From Bog-473 sp052140165 (GTDB lineage: Bacteria > Actinomycetota > Acidimicrobiia > Acidimicrobiales > RAAP-2): DNA of 64,000 bases. A program made the position numbers and the translations under genes. Under the pieces are notes generated by a model, which had not been told where the DNA came from, made no database searches, and saw nothing but the letters and a program-made list of their open reading frames with translations. Location of the stretch: assembly GCA_052140165.1 (NCBI GenBank), contig JBKQUM010000103.1, positions 19,854-83,853 of the forward strand. The letters are read 5' to 3'. Shown here one piece after another: positions 1 to 8,840 of this stretch (its first letter is position 1; every line of letters starts with the position of its first letter).

Positions 1-2
1 TG

Positions 3-1331
3 TACGAGGGCGCGCCCACCGTCGGGGGTGGAACACGCACCGAGGAGCTGACCCTGCAGGGCTTCCGCCATGACGTCTGCTCGGCCGTGCACCCGGCGTT
101 GGTGGCCTCGCCCTTCTTCCGCTCCCTCGACCTGCGCGGGCTCGGCGTCGTGCTGCGCCAGCCCGAGGTGGCCTTTGCCCAGCCGCTCGGCGGCGGGCGT
201 GCCGCCGCGCTGTACCGGAGCATCGAGGAGACGGCGTCGCACCTGGGCGGGGATGCGGCGCCGTACCGCCAGCTCGTGGGCCCGCTGGTGGACTGGCTGG
301 ACAGGATCGTCCCCTATGTCATGGGCCCGATGCGTGGGATACCGCGGGACCCCCTTGCCCTGGCCCGCTTCGCCCGCGTCGGCTCGCGGTCGGTCAGGCA
401 TGCGACCAGGGGCTTCTCGACCGACGCGGCGCGAGCGCTGCTGGCCGGCGCGGCCGCGCACTCCATGGAGCCGCTGACGGCGCCGCTCACGGCGGCGTTC
501 GGCCTGCTGCTCACTGCGATGGGGCACGGCGTGGGCTGGCCCGTCGTGGAGGGCGGCAGCGCGGCCATCACGACCGGCCTGGCGGGCGAGGTGCGCCGTC
601 TGGGCGGCGTGGTGCACACGGGCCGCTGGGTGACCTCGCTGTCCGAGCTCCCGAGGGCGCGCGTCGTGCTGCTCGACGTCACGCCGCGCCAATTCGTCCG
701 TCTGGCCGGTCCGCGGCTGTCGAAGCGAGCGGCCCGCCCCTGGGCCCGGTTCCGGCCCGGACCCGGGGCCTGCAAGGTGGACTGGGCGCTCGACGGACCG
801 GTGCCCTGGAGCGCGGAGGCCTGCCGTCGCACCGTGACCGTCCACGTCGGCGGCACCTTCGAGGAGGTGGCCCGCGCCGAGGCCGAGGTCCGCGCGGGGC
901 GGCATGCGGACCGCCCCTTCGTCCTGGTCGCCCAGCCCGGCGTCGTCGACCCGACGCGCGCGCCGGCCGGTGGGCAGACCCTGTGGGGGTACTGCCACGT
1001 GCCGAACGGCTCGGACGTCGACATGGCAGAGGTCATGGAGGCGCAGATCGAGCGGTTCGCGCCCGGCTTCCGGGACAGGGTGCTGGCCCGGGCGGTGCGG
1101 ACCGCCGCGGAGGCCGAGTCCCACAACCCGAACCTGCTGGGGGGCGACGTGAACGGAGGGGCGGCCACGCTGCGCCAGACCGTGTTCCGGCCGGTGCCGC
1201 GGTGGAACCCGTACCGGACTCCGCTCGACGGTGTGTATCTCTGCTCGGCCTCGACACCCCCGGGGGGCGGTGTCCACGGCATGTGCGGGGTGTCCGCGGC
1301 GGAGGTCGCGCTGCGGGCGCGGTTCGCCTAG
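3..1331 (+). CDS. FAD-dependent phytoene desaturase-like oxidoreductase, 5' end missing
   Basis: The reading frame is open from the first bases of the window, so the N-terminus, including the Rossmann dinucleotide-binding motif, lies outside. The visible start reads GGGTRTEELTLQGFRHDVCSAVHP, in part the segment that follows the FAD-binding motif in CrtI/phytoene-dehydrogenase-related proteins. The C-terminus has the family's closing pattern, SASTPPGGGVHGMCG, which contacts FAD. The family desaturates or isomerises carotenoids and other lipids, but many actinobacterial members have no known substrate. No carotenoid gene is adjacent here, so the substrate is unknown. The first in-frame ATG (87) is internal and should not be taken as the start. 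Confidence 0.85.
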   Translation, partial: YEGAPTVGGGTRTEELTLQGFRHDVCSAVHPALVASPFFRSLDLRGLGVVLRQPEVAFAQPLGGGRAAALYRSIEETASHLGGDAAPYRQLVGPLVDWLDRIVPYVMGPMRGIPRDPLALARFARVGSRSVRHATRGFSTDAARALLAGAAAHSMEPLTAPLTAAFGLLLTAMGHGVGWPVVEGGSAAITTGLAGEVRRLGGVVHTGRWVTSLSELPRARVVLLDVTPRQFVRLAGPRLSKRAARPWARFRPGPGACKVDWALDGPVPWSAEACRRTVTVHVGGTFEEVARAEAEVRAGRHADRPFVLVAQPGVVDPTRAPAGGQTLWGYCHVPNGSDVDMAEVMEAQIERFAPGFRDRVLARAVRTAAEAESHNPNLLGGDVNGGAATLRQTVFRPVPRWNPYRTPLDGVYLCSASTPPGGGVHGMCGVSAAEVALRARFA

Positions 1332-1383
1332 ATGTACTCGGCCAAGAGGGCGGCCGTCGGCCGGGCGGCCGGCGGTGCGGGGC

Positions 1384-1668
1384 TCAGACGGACGTGCTCG
1401 CGCCGGTCAGGCGGACGAGGAGGTGCCAGGCCTCGATCTCGTCGGCGACGCACGACTTGAAGTCGCCCTGCGACACGACGTAGCGCAGCCAGCACGGGTG
1501 GATGCGCAGCGTGTGGGCGCGGGTGCCACGCTCTCGGACGACCTCGATGTTGTCGACGTCGCTGGTCAGCTCGTAGCGCCAGTCGGCATCGGCGTGCGAT
1601 CGGTTTGCCTCGGTCATGAGCTGCCTGACCATCTGCTCTGCGGCCTCGAGGCTGTGTGTCATGTCCAT
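1384..1668 (-). CDS. Small conserved-looking hypothetical protein
   Basis: This is an approximately 94-residue soluble protein with no signal peptide or membrane segment. The body is acidic and mixed, with features such as VDNIEVVRERGTRAHTLRIH and an EIEAWHLLVRL tail. I do not recognise a family. Two ATGs are close together (1668 and 1662); a GGGGGA lies about six bases before 1662, so that may be the true start. An upstream extension to 1731 is possible but its sequence looks non-coding. It is convergent with the oxidoreductase at its 3' side and follows the ABC-F gene on the same strand. A coding call is favoured because composition is ordinary and the start has a Shine-Dalgarno-like sequence. 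Confidence 0.5.
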   Translation of the reverse strand: MDMTHSLEAAEQMVRQLMTEANRSHADADWRYELTSDVDNIEVVRERGTRAHTLRIHPCWLRYVVSQGDFKSCVADEIEAWHLLVRLTGASTSV

Positions 1669-1827
1669 CCCCCGTGCTGCTCGTTGCCGTTCCGGTGCTC
1701 TGCCCGGTGCTGGACAACTACTGCACAACACGATGACGGGCCACGGGTGATCCTGCGGCGCAGCCGGGTTGCGATCGCGGTGCCGCTGGCTGAGGCGGCG
1801 TGCGTCGAATCGGGGCGGACGGCGCGC

Positions 1828-3483
1828 TCAGTTCCCGCCGCCGGCAACGGGAAGCTCGACCCGCAGGGTCAACGGCACCGACTCGAGCAGCCGGCGGTCG
1901 TGCGAGACGAGCAGCAGCGTGCCCCCGTACTCGTGCAGCGCCGACTCCAGCTGTTCGATGGCCGGCAGGTCGAGATGGTTCGTCGGCTCGTCGAGGACCA
2001 GGAAGTTGACGCCGCGCGCCGCGAACGCGGCGAGCTCGGCGCGGGTGCGCTCTCCGGGTGAGAGGGATGCAAGGGGACGGAGCACGGCGTCGGTGCCCAG
2101 TCCGAACTTGGCCAGCTGCGACCGGGCGCGGGCGCGGGGGAGCCCGGTGGCCGCCGCGAACGCGTCCGCCAAGCTGGACGCCTCCGGCAGGACCCGCCGG
2201 TCCTGCGACAGCTCGCCCACCACGACACTCGGGCCCATCTGCCGTGTCCCGGCGGCCAAGGGGAGCCGGCCCACGATGGCCTCGACGAGCGTGGTCTTGC
2301 CCGACCCATTGGGACCGACGAGCGCGACCCGGTCCGCCCACGCGATGTCGAGGGTGAGGGGTCCGACGCTGAAGTCACCCCGTTCGACGACGGCGTCGAC
2401 GAGACGGACGACGACGGCCCCCGACCGGGTGGCCTCGTTGATGCTGAAGCGCAGGTCCCAGCCCTCCCATGGCTTCTCGACCACCTCGAGCGACTCGAGC
2501 GCCCGCTCGGTGCGCCGAGCCCTCTGTGCCAGCCGCTCCGTCCGGTTGATCCGGAAGTCCCGTTGCGCCTTGTCGTTGTCACGGGGCTGCTTCCGCTCAC
2601 GCGCCACACCGGCAGTCGCCCACTGCCGTTCCCGCTGCGCCCGCCGCTGCAGATCGGCGCGCCGGGCCTCGTACACCGCGTACGCCTCGTCCGCATGCGC
2701 CCGATCGGCCTCGCGCTCGGCCTGGTAGCCCTGCCACCCGCCTCCGTACAGGCACCCGGTGCGGGTGTGCTCGTCCAGCTTGAGCACATCGGTGACGGCG
2801 CGGTCGAGGAAGGCGCGGTCGTGGGACACGATCACCATCCCGCCGCGGCGGCGGTCCACCATCTCCTCCAGCCGGGACAGGCCGTCGAAGTCGAGGTCGT
2901 TCGTCGGCTCGTCCAGCAGCGTGATGTCGAACCGTGCGAGAAGGACGGCGGCCAGCGCCACGCGCGCCTCCTGCCCGCCCGACAGCGTGGCGACCGGCTG
3001 GTCGGCCAGCCGCGCGGAGAGGCCCACCTGCCCGAGCGTGGTCATGAGGCGCGCCTCGAAGTCGCCGGCGGAGATCGACTCGTAGCGGGCCAGCGCCTCG
3101 GCGAAGCGGTCGTCGGCGTACGCCTCGCCCGCCGCGAGCGCCGCCGCGGCGGCGGAGAGGTCGGCCTCGGCGGCGGCGGCGCCCGTGCGGCGGTACAGGG
3201 TGGTCCGCACGGTCTCGGCGCCCGCCGGCGCGTGCTCCTGGCTGAGGTAGCCCACCGTGGCGGTCGGGGGATCGACCCTGACGTCACCGTCGACGGGCTC
3301 GAGGAGGCCCGCCAGGATCTGCAGGAGGGTCGACTTGCCGACACCGTTGGGACCGATCACGCCCAGGCAGGTGGCGGGCCCGACGGTGAGCGACACGCCG
3401 TCGAGGACGCGATGGCCCCCGCGCTCGTGTCGGAGGTGGTGGGCGACGAGGGTCGCCGGTGGTGCTGCGGCGAGGGAAGGCAT
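1828..3483 (-). CDS. ABC-F family ATP-binding protein
   Basis: The 551-residue protein has two ABC ATPase domains in one chain and no membrane segments, the ABC-F architecture. The first domain has Walker A GPNGVGKST (about residue 44), signature LSGGQ and Walker B LLDEPTNDLD. The second has GPNGSGKTT (about 395), a signature variant LSPGERTR and LVLDEPTNHLD. Between them is a charged linker rich in Arg, Gln and Glu (about 255-345), the P-site-tRNA-interaction region of the family. ABC-F proteins act on the ribosome, either as translation factors or as ribosome-protection resistance proteins. Which applies here cannot be told from sequence alone. It is transcribed divergently from the acyl-CoA dehydrogenase. 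Confidence 0.9.
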   Translation of the reverse strand: MPSLAAAPPATLVAHHLRHERGGHRVLDGVSLTVGPATCLGVIGPNGVGKSTLLQILAGLLEPVDGDVRVDPPTATVGYLSQEHAPAGAETVRTTLYRRTGAAAAEADLSAAAAALAAGEAYADDRFAEALARYESISAGDFEARLMTTLGQVGLSARLADQPVATLSGGQEARVALAAVLLARFDITLLDEPTNDLDFDGLSRLEEMVDRRRGGMVIVSHDRAFLDRAVTDVLKLDEHTRTGCLYGGGWQGYQAEREADRAHADEAYAVYEARRADLQRRAQRERQWATAGVARERKQPRDNDKAQRDFRINRTERLAQRARRTERALESLEVVEKPWEGWDLRFSINEATRSGAVVVRLVDAVVERGDFSVGPLTLDIAWADRVALVGPNGSGKTTLVEAIVGRLPLAAGTRQMGPSVVVGELSQDRRVLPEASSLADAFAAATGLPRARARSQLAKFGLGTDAVLRPLASLSPGERTRAELAAFAARGVNFLVLDEPTNHLDLPAIEQLESALHEYGGTLLLVSHDRRLLESVPLTLRVELPVAGGGN

Positions 3484-3681
3484 GAGCGAGGGAGCTCCGG
3501 GTAGGGGGTACTGGCGGGTGACGACGGCTGCGGCGCGCTCTGGCCGGCGGTCACGTCTGGCTCTACCTCACGGCTGCATCGTATCGTCCCGGCCGGGGAG
3601 CGGCGGGCCATCGTTCACTAGTGTCGTGCGGCCGGGCGGCGCGGGGCCTCCCGGCCGCGGCAACGAACAAGGGGGGTAGGA

Positions 3682-5844
3682 ATGCCGATCGCCATCACCG
3701 ACGAGCACCGGGAGCTGGGGGCCACGGTGCGCGGCGTGCTGTCGGCGCACGGCTCGCTGGCCGCCAACCGTGCCTTGCTGGAGGCCGACGGCGAGCCGCG
3801 GCCGACCTTCTGGAAGGAGATGGCCGAGCTGGGTTGGCTCGGCATCCACCTGCCCGAAGAGCACGGCGGCGCCGGTGCGGGCCTGGGGGAGCTCGTCGTC
3901 GTGCTCGACGAGCTCGGGCGCCAGGTGGCCCCGGGCCCGTTCCTGCCGACGGTGCTCGCCTCCGCCCTGATCGCGCAGTGCGGCACCGCCGAGCAGCACG
4001 CCTTCTTCCTGCCGAGCCTGGCCGATGGCACCCTGGTGGCCGCCGTCGGGCTCGGCGGCTCGCTGACCCTGACCGACGGCATGCTCGACGGCGACGGTGG
4101 CATCGTCCTCGGCGGCGCGGGGGCGGACCTGTTCCTGCTCCGGGCCGGCGACGACATGGTGGCGGTGCAGCGGGGCGCCGACGGCGTGACGCTGGGTGGT
4201 ACGAAGGACATCGATCCCTCGCGACGTTCGGCTCGGGTGACGGTGTCGTCGGCGACGCTGCGCGAGGCCGACGTGATCATGGGCGCCGCTGGTCGTTCCC
4301 GCGCCCTGGCCCGGACCCTCGGTGCGGCCGAGGCGGTGGGTGTCATGGCGGCCTGCACGGACGCCGCCGTGGGCTACGCCAAGGAGCGGGTGCAGTTCGG
4401 GCGGACGATCGGGACCTTCCAGGCCGTCAAGCACCACTGCGCGGACATGCTCGTGGCGGCGGAGCTGGCGACCGCCGCCGTGTGGGACGCCGCGCGGGCA
4501 TCGGGGGACTCGCCCGAGCAATTCGACCTGGTCGCCGCCATGGCGGCCCAGCTGGCTTTCGGCCCGGTGGTGCACAGTGCCCAGATGAACATCCAGGTGC
4601 ACGGGGGCATCGGGTTCACCTGGGAGCACGACGGGCATCTCTTCCTGCGCCGGGCGCTGGTCCTCCAGGCGCTGCTCGGCTCGCCCGCCGACGCCGAGGA
4701 CGTCACGGCGCAGGCGGCCCGGGGGACGGCGCGCCAGGTCTCGCTCGACCTCCCTCCCGAAGCAGAGGTGATCCGGGCCGAGGCGCGCGCCGAGGCGGAG
4801 CGGATCGGCGCGCTCCCGGGTCCCGATCGACGCAGGGCGCTGGTGGAATCGGGGCTGATGGTCCCGCACTGGCCCCGGCCCTGGGGCCGCGGGGCGGGAG
4901 CGGTCGAGCAGATCGTGATCGAAGAGGAGCTGCGCGCGGCGGGGGTCACGGTCCCCGGGCTGGGCATCACCGGTTGGAACATCATGACGGTGAACCAGTA
5001 CGCGACACCCGATCAGGTGGAGCGCTGGGTCTTCAAGACGCTGATGGGTGAGTACGTCTGGTGCCAGTTGTTCAGCGAGCCCGATGCCGGGTCCGATGCG
5101 GCGGCGGTCAAGACCAGGGGGACGCGCGTCGACGGGGGCTGGAACGTCAACGGGCAGAAGGTGTGGACCAGCGGTGCCCAGCACTGCCACCTCGGTCTCG
5201 CCACGGTGCGGACCAACCCCGATGCACCCAAGCACGCAGGCATCACCACGATGGTGATCGACATGCACGCACCGGGGGTCGAGGTACGGCCGCTGCGCCA
5301 GATCACCGGGAGCGCCGACTTCAACGAGGTGTTCTTCAACGACGTGTTCGTTCCCGACGACGACGTCGTCGGGTCGCCGGACGACGGCTGGACGGTGGCG
5401 CGCTCGACGCTGGGCAACGAGCGGGTCTCCATTGGTGGCGGCGTGGGCGGCATCTTCCCGCCCATGGACCTGATGGCGCTGCTCGCGCGCGGCGGCGACC
5501 GGGTACCGGGTGCCGCGGCGCGTGTCGGCGCCATCTTGACCAAGGAGCACGTGCTGAAGGTGCTCAACCTCCGCCGGGCGCAGCGGGCCGTCATCGGCAC
5601 GGGACCCGGACCCGAAGGCAACGTGACGAAGTTGGTGCTCGCGGAGCACGGTCACGACCGGGCACGGCTGCAGGCCGATCTCGTGGGCCCGGCGACCGCA
5701 TTCCTCGACGGCGAGGACGCGTTGGCCGGGTACACCCAACTCGCCACGCGGGCCATGTCCATCGCGGGAGGGACGTCCGAGATCACCCGTAACCAGATTG
5801 CCGAGCGGATCCTCGGACTGCCACGGGACCCTTTGCTCACGTAG
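3682..5844 (+). CDS. Fused two-domain acyl-CoA dehydrogenase (FadE34-like)
   Basis: At 720 residues it is about twice a normal acyl-CoA dehydrogenase and contains two consecutive dehydrogenase modules. The first (1-350) carries QFGRTIGTFQAVKHH and QVHGGIGFTWEH. The second (about 355-720) has the substrate/FAD segment CQLFSEPDAGSD, WTSGAQ, and the C-terminal signature GGTSEITRNQIAERILGLPRDP, in part. Fused FadE proteins of this type stand in for alpha/beta heterotetramers; mycobacterial FadE34 acts on steroid side-chain CoA thioesters. Substrate here is inferred only as an acyl-CoA. The ATG is preceded by a G-rich ribosome site (GGGGGGTAGGA). A GC-rich inverted repeat follows the stop. Confidence 0.9.
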   Translation: MPIAITDEHRELGATVRGVLSAHGSLAANRALLEADGEPRPTFWKEMAELGWLGIHLPEEHGGAGAGLGELVVVLDELGRQVAPGPFLPTVLASALIAQCGTAEQHAFFLPSLADGTLVAAVGLGGSLTLTDGMLDGDGGIVLGGAGADLFLLRAGDDMVAVQRGADGVTLGGTKDIDPSRRSARVTVSSATLREADVIMGAAGRSRALARTLGAAEAVGVMAACTDAAVGYAKERVQFGRTIGTFQAVKHHCADMLVAAELATAAVWDAARASGDSPEQFDLVAAMAAQLAFGPVVHSAQMNIQVHGGIGFTWEHDGHLFLRRALVLQALLGSPADAEDVTAQAARGTARQVSLDLPPEAEVIRAEARAEAERIGALPGPDRRRALVESGLMVPHWPRPWGRGAGAVEQIVIEEELRAAGVTVPGLGITGWNIMTVNQYATPDQVERWVFKTLMGEYVWCQLFSEPDAGSDAAAVKTRGTRVDGGWNVNGQKVWTSGAQHCHLGLATVRTNPDAPKHAGITTMVIDMHAPGVEVRPLRQITGSADFNEVFFNDVFVPDDDVVGSPDDGWTVARSTLGNERVSIGGGVGGIFPPMDLMALLARGGDRVPGAAARVGAILTKEHVLKVLNLRRAQRAVIGTGPGPEGNVTKLVLAEHGHDRARLQADLVGPATAFLDGEDALAGYTQLATRAMSIAGGTSEITRNQIAERILGLPRDPLLT

Positions 5845-5853
5845 AGCGGCCAG

Positions 5854-5877
5854 CCGCCCCGACTCGCTGTCGGGCGG
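5854..5877 (+). terminator. Probable terminator hairpin after the acyl-CoA dehydrogenase
   Basis: CCGCCCCGAC and GTCGGGCGG form a 9-bp stem (one bulged C) around the loop TCGCT, starting nine bases after the stop codon. There is no U-tract, so it fits the stem-only terminators common in high-GC actinobacteria. Confidence 0.45.
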
Positions 5878-5908
5878 ATTGGCGGGACCGGCTCCACCGG
5901 GCGCGAGA

Positions 5909-6460
5909 ATGTCCCCGGTGGTGGGTCTGAGGTCGAGGCGGTCGCGCGTGATCGCGGCCGTCGCCGTGGTGCTGGTCCTCGTGTTCTGCGGGCTGACGTT
6001 GCGCTTGTTCGTGTTCCCCGATGTCAACGCACCGCAGCGGTCGAGCGCCATCGTCGTGCTGGGGGGCGGTACCGACGGGCCGTTCGAGGAGGGCGTCGCA
6101 CTGGCCAAGCAGGGGTACGCGCCGACCCTCGTCTTCTCACTGCTCCCGAACTACTCCTGCGAACCGTCCGTCCTCCATCTGCCCTCGGCGCGCATCTTGT
6201 GCTTCCGCGCCGACCCGCAGACGACGCAGGGTGAGGCCCGCTCCATCGCCCACCTGGCCGCGGCGCACCACTGGAACCGGGTCATCGTCGTCATGCCCAC
6301 CACCCAGGCGACCAGGGCGCGCCTGCGGATCGGGCGCTGCTATCCCGGGCAGGTGCTCGAGGTGGGCGTGGAGCCCGCCGGATTCTGGGCCTGGGTACGC
6401 GGCGCCGTCTACGAGTGGCCCGCGCTCCTGAAGGCGCTGGTGGTCCAGCCCAGCTGCTGA
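5909..6460 (+). CDS. YdcF/SanA-like DUF218 protein, membrane-anchored
   Basis: The 183-residue protein has a basic start (RSRRSR), one hydrophobic segment (about 13-35) and then a DUF218-like domain. SAIVVLGGGTDGPFEEGVALAKQ is in part the family's opening strand and glycine loop, and EARSIAHLAAAHHWNRVIVV is its second conserved block. DUF218 proteins such as SanA and YdcF are linked to envelope integrity, but their reactions are mostly undefined. The start at 5909 puts the hydrophobic anchor near the N-terminus; the ribosome site is weak (GCGCGAG). It follows the acyl-CoA dehydrogenase by 64 bases, with a hairpin between them. Confidence 0.75.
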   Translation: MSPVVGLRSRRSRVIAAVAVVLVLVFCGLTLRLFVFPDVNAPQRSSAIVVLGGGTDGPFEEGVALAKQGYAPTLVFSLLPNYSCEPSVLHLPSARILCFRADPQTTQGEARSIAHLAAAHHWNRVIVVMPTTQATRARLRIGRCYPGQVLEVGVEPAGFWAWVRGAVYEWPALLKALVVQPSC

Positions 6461-6562
6461 GCCACGCACCGCGATCGCAACCATCCTGCGACGTGCGCGT
6501 GACGCGCCGCGCTTACGGTGCAGGAAGGGCGCCGGTTGGGGGACCGGCACGAGGGAGGAGCG

Positions 6563-8053
6563 GTGCAGGCGAGCGTGCAGGCCGTCGAGACACGCACAGT
6601 GCCGACGGCCCGCGCCGCCCCTGCTCGCTCGGGGCAGACGGGCTCGCACCCGCCACTGCCCCGGATGTCGCCACGGGCCATTGAGCTCGTCGGTCTGGCC
6701 CTCGGCATCGGGTTCATCACTGCGGTCGCGCTGGGCCGGGAGCTGTCCAACGACGAGTTCTGGCAGCTGGCGGCCGGGCAGTGGATGCTCGCCCACCACT
6801 CCCTGATGGGGCTGGACCCCTTCAGCTACACGGAGTCGCACCGGCGCTGGATCACCGATGAATGGGGATCGGAGATCGCCCTGGCCGAGCTCTTCCGGGC
6901 CTTCGGTGCGGCTGCCTCCAACATCTACGCGATCGTGCTGGGCGCCCTGTGCCTGCTCGTGAGCGCGGCCTACGCCCGTGCGCTCGGAGCGCGCGGTGGG
7001 CGGGTGGCCGCCATCGTCATGTTGCTGGCGGTGGGCATCGCAGGCGTGGTGGCGGGCGACCGGGGCTTGGACTTCTCGCTGGTGTGGCTGCCGCTCGAGC
7101 TGCTGGTGCTGACCAAGGCGCGGGCCGACGCACGGTGGCTCCTGGCGCTCCCGCTGCTGTGCGTGGCATGGGTCAACACGCACGGATCGATCCTGATCGG
7201 GCTCCTCGTGCTGGGCGTCGAGTTGGCGTGGTCGCTGGCACCGGCGCGGCTGGTGGAGCGGCTCGGAGGCGCGCGGCAGTCGCCGCGCCCCGGCCTGCTC
7301 GCGCTGAGCCTGCTGGGCAGCCTCGTCGCCTCCTGCATCACCCCGTACGGTCCTGGCCTGCTCGCCTACGACGTCGACGTCGCCCGCAACCCCCAGATCG
7401 CCCAGTACATCGACGAATGGAATTCGCCCGACTTCCATTCGCTCATGACGCTCCTGGTCTTCCTCGTGCCGCTCGCCGTGCTGGTGGCCTGCGTCCGGTC
7501 GCGGCGGATACCGCTGCTCGAGGGGACGCTCGGCTTGCTGCTCTTCGTCGAGGCGCTGCGGACGCAGCGGCTCGTCGTCTACCTGATGGTCGTCGCGGTG
7601 GGGCTGGCGGCCAGCCTTCCGGCCCGGCGCCCGTGGGGAACCGTCGCGCGCCGGTGGGCGGGTGGGGGGCTCGTCGTGTTCGCCATCGTGATCCTGGCCG
7701 CACCGTCGGTGCCGGCGGGGACGGTGTCACCGACGCTGCCGGTGCAGGCCTTCGACTACCTGGGGACCCATCACGGGCGCATCTTCACCGAGTACACGTG
7801 GGGCGACTACTCGATCGCCCGCCAACGGGCAACGTTCGTCGACGGGCGCACGGACCTTTTCGAGGGTCGCGTGCTCACCGAATTCTTCGACGTGACCGAC
7901 GTCACGACCGACCCCGACCCGGTGCTCTCGGCGTACCACGTCTCCTACGTCGTGTGGGCGCCGCACACCGCGCTCTCGGAGTACCTCTCCCGAGACCCGG
8001 GGTGGCACGTCGTCGATCGGACGGCGGTGGCCGACGTGTTCGCTCGTCGCTGA
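6563..8053 (+). CDS. Polytopic membrane protein, possibly GT-C glycosyltransferase-like
   Basis: About 496 residues with roughly ten to twelve hydrophobic segments. After the first segment comes ELSNDEFWQLAAGQWMLAHH and then GLDPFSYTESHRRWITDEWG (one run in the protein). An acidic loop followed by W and DPFSYT is typical of a group of actinobacterial membrane proteins that resemble GT-C (polyprenol-sugar-using) glycosyltransferases. The C-terminal part is soluble and contains TEYTWGDYSIAR and FVDGRTDLFEG. The GTG at 6563 is chosen because GGAGGAG sits just upstream; an ATG at 6518 is an alternative. No glycan donor can be assigned; membrane topology is clear, function is inference. Confidence 0.7.
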   Translation: MQASVQAVETRTVPTARAAPARSGQTGSHPPLPRMSPRAIELVGLALGIGFITAVALGRELSNDEFWQLAAGQWMLAHHSLMGLDPFSYTESHRRWITDEWGSEIALAELFRAFGAAASNIYAIVLGALCLLVSAAYARALGARGGRVAAIVMLLAVGIAGVVAGDRGLDFSLVWLPLELLVLTKARADARWLLALPLLCVAWVNTHGSILIGLLVLGVELAWSLAPARLVERLGGARQSPRPGLLALSLLGSLVASCITPYGPGLLAYDVDVARNPQIAQYIDEWNSPDFHSLMTLLVFLVPLAVLVACVRSRRIPLLEGTLGLLLFVEALRTQRLVVYLMVVAVGLAASLPARRPWGTVARRWAGGGLVVFAIVILAAPSVPAGTVSPTLPVQAFDYLGTHHGRIFTEYTWGDYSIARQRATFVDGRTDLFEGRVLTEFFDVTDVTTDPDPVLSAYHVSYVVWAPHTALSEYLSRDPGWHVVDRTAVADVFARR

Positions 8054-8061
8054 GAGAGGCG

Positions 8062-8820
8062 TCAGCGCCAGATCGCCTCGACGCCCCTGAGGTCGCCGTC
8101 GGCATCGGACCAGGTCTGCACGGAGCCGTAGCCGGCGCGCTCGAGCACAGGCTCCAAGGCGACGGCCTCGTCTCCACCGAGCTCGAGCAGCAGCGCGCCG
8201 CCGGAGCGGAGGTAGCGCGGTGCCGCGGCCACGACGCGCCGCAGGACATCGGTGCCGTCGGGTCCGCCGTCGTAGTGGGAGGCGTCCTCGAAGTGCAGCG
8301 TGTCGCTCGGGAGCACCGGGAGCTCGGGGGTGGGGACATAGGGCACCACCGCCACGACGACGTCGGTCCGGCCTTGCAGCTCCGGGGGCACACCTCGGAA
8401 CAGGTCGCCCGGATAGGCCTCCACGCCGTTGGCCCTGGCGCACGCGACGGCGCGGGCGTCACAGTCCGTGGCCACGATGCGAGCCCCGGGGCGCTCGGCC
8501 CGCAGCGCGGCCGCGACGGCCCCCGAACCCGTGCAGAGGTCGATGGCCGTGCCCCGCGCCGGGAGCCGCAGCGCAGCACGGCGGACGAGCGGGAGACTCT
8601 GCCAGCGCGGGACGTAGACGCCCGGGTCGACGCGGACCGTCAGGTCGCCGAAATCCGTGCGCCCCGTGATCCAGGCGATGGGCTCGCCGGTCCGGCGGCG
8701 GTCGCCCAGCGACACGAGCAGCGTGCGGTCGTCCCCCGCCACGGCGGCGAGCTCGGCGGCCTCCTCCTCGGCGGCCACACAGCCGGCGCGGGCGAGCGAG
8801 GCCGCCAGTGCAGCGACCAC
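8062..8820 (-). CDS. PrmC/HemK-like SAM methyltransferase with an altered NPPY motif
   Basis: About 252 residues. The SAM-binding motif is AIDLCTGSGAVAAALRAERP, followed by IVATDCDARAV, and the N-terminal helix plus GEPIAWITGRTDFGDLTV and VYVPRWQSLPLVRRA match the PrmC family (which methylates release-factor glutamine). The catalytic NPPY is replaced by VVPY (VVVAVVPYVPTPE), so the asparagine and first proline that orient the substrate amide are lost. It may therefore methylate something else or be impaired. The GTG start at 8820 is 20 bases after the MFS stop codon and in the same direction, so the two are probably co-transcribed; the exact start is uncertain. Confidence 0.8.
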   Translation of the reverse strand: MVAALAASLARAGCVAAEEEAAELAAVAGDDRTLLVSLGDRRRTGEPIAWITGRTDFGDLTVRVDPGVYVPRWQSLPLVRRAALRLPARGTAIDLCTGSGAVAAALRAERPGARIVATDCDARAVACARANGVEAYPGDLFRGVPPELQGRTDVVVAVVPYVPTPELPVLPSDTLHFEDASHYDGGPDGTDVLRRVVAAAPRYLRSGGALLLELGGDEAVALEPVLERAGYGSVQTWSDADGDLRGVEAIWR

Positions 8821-8840
8821 GTCAGGGTCGGCGGACCCGG

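Noticed and set aside
3568..6108. A long open frame (846 codons) antisense to the acyl-CoA dehydrogenase
   Set aside because: In about 70% GC DNA stop codons are rare; the product is Arg/His/Gly-rich with no domain, and the plus strand has clear dehydrogenase motifs.
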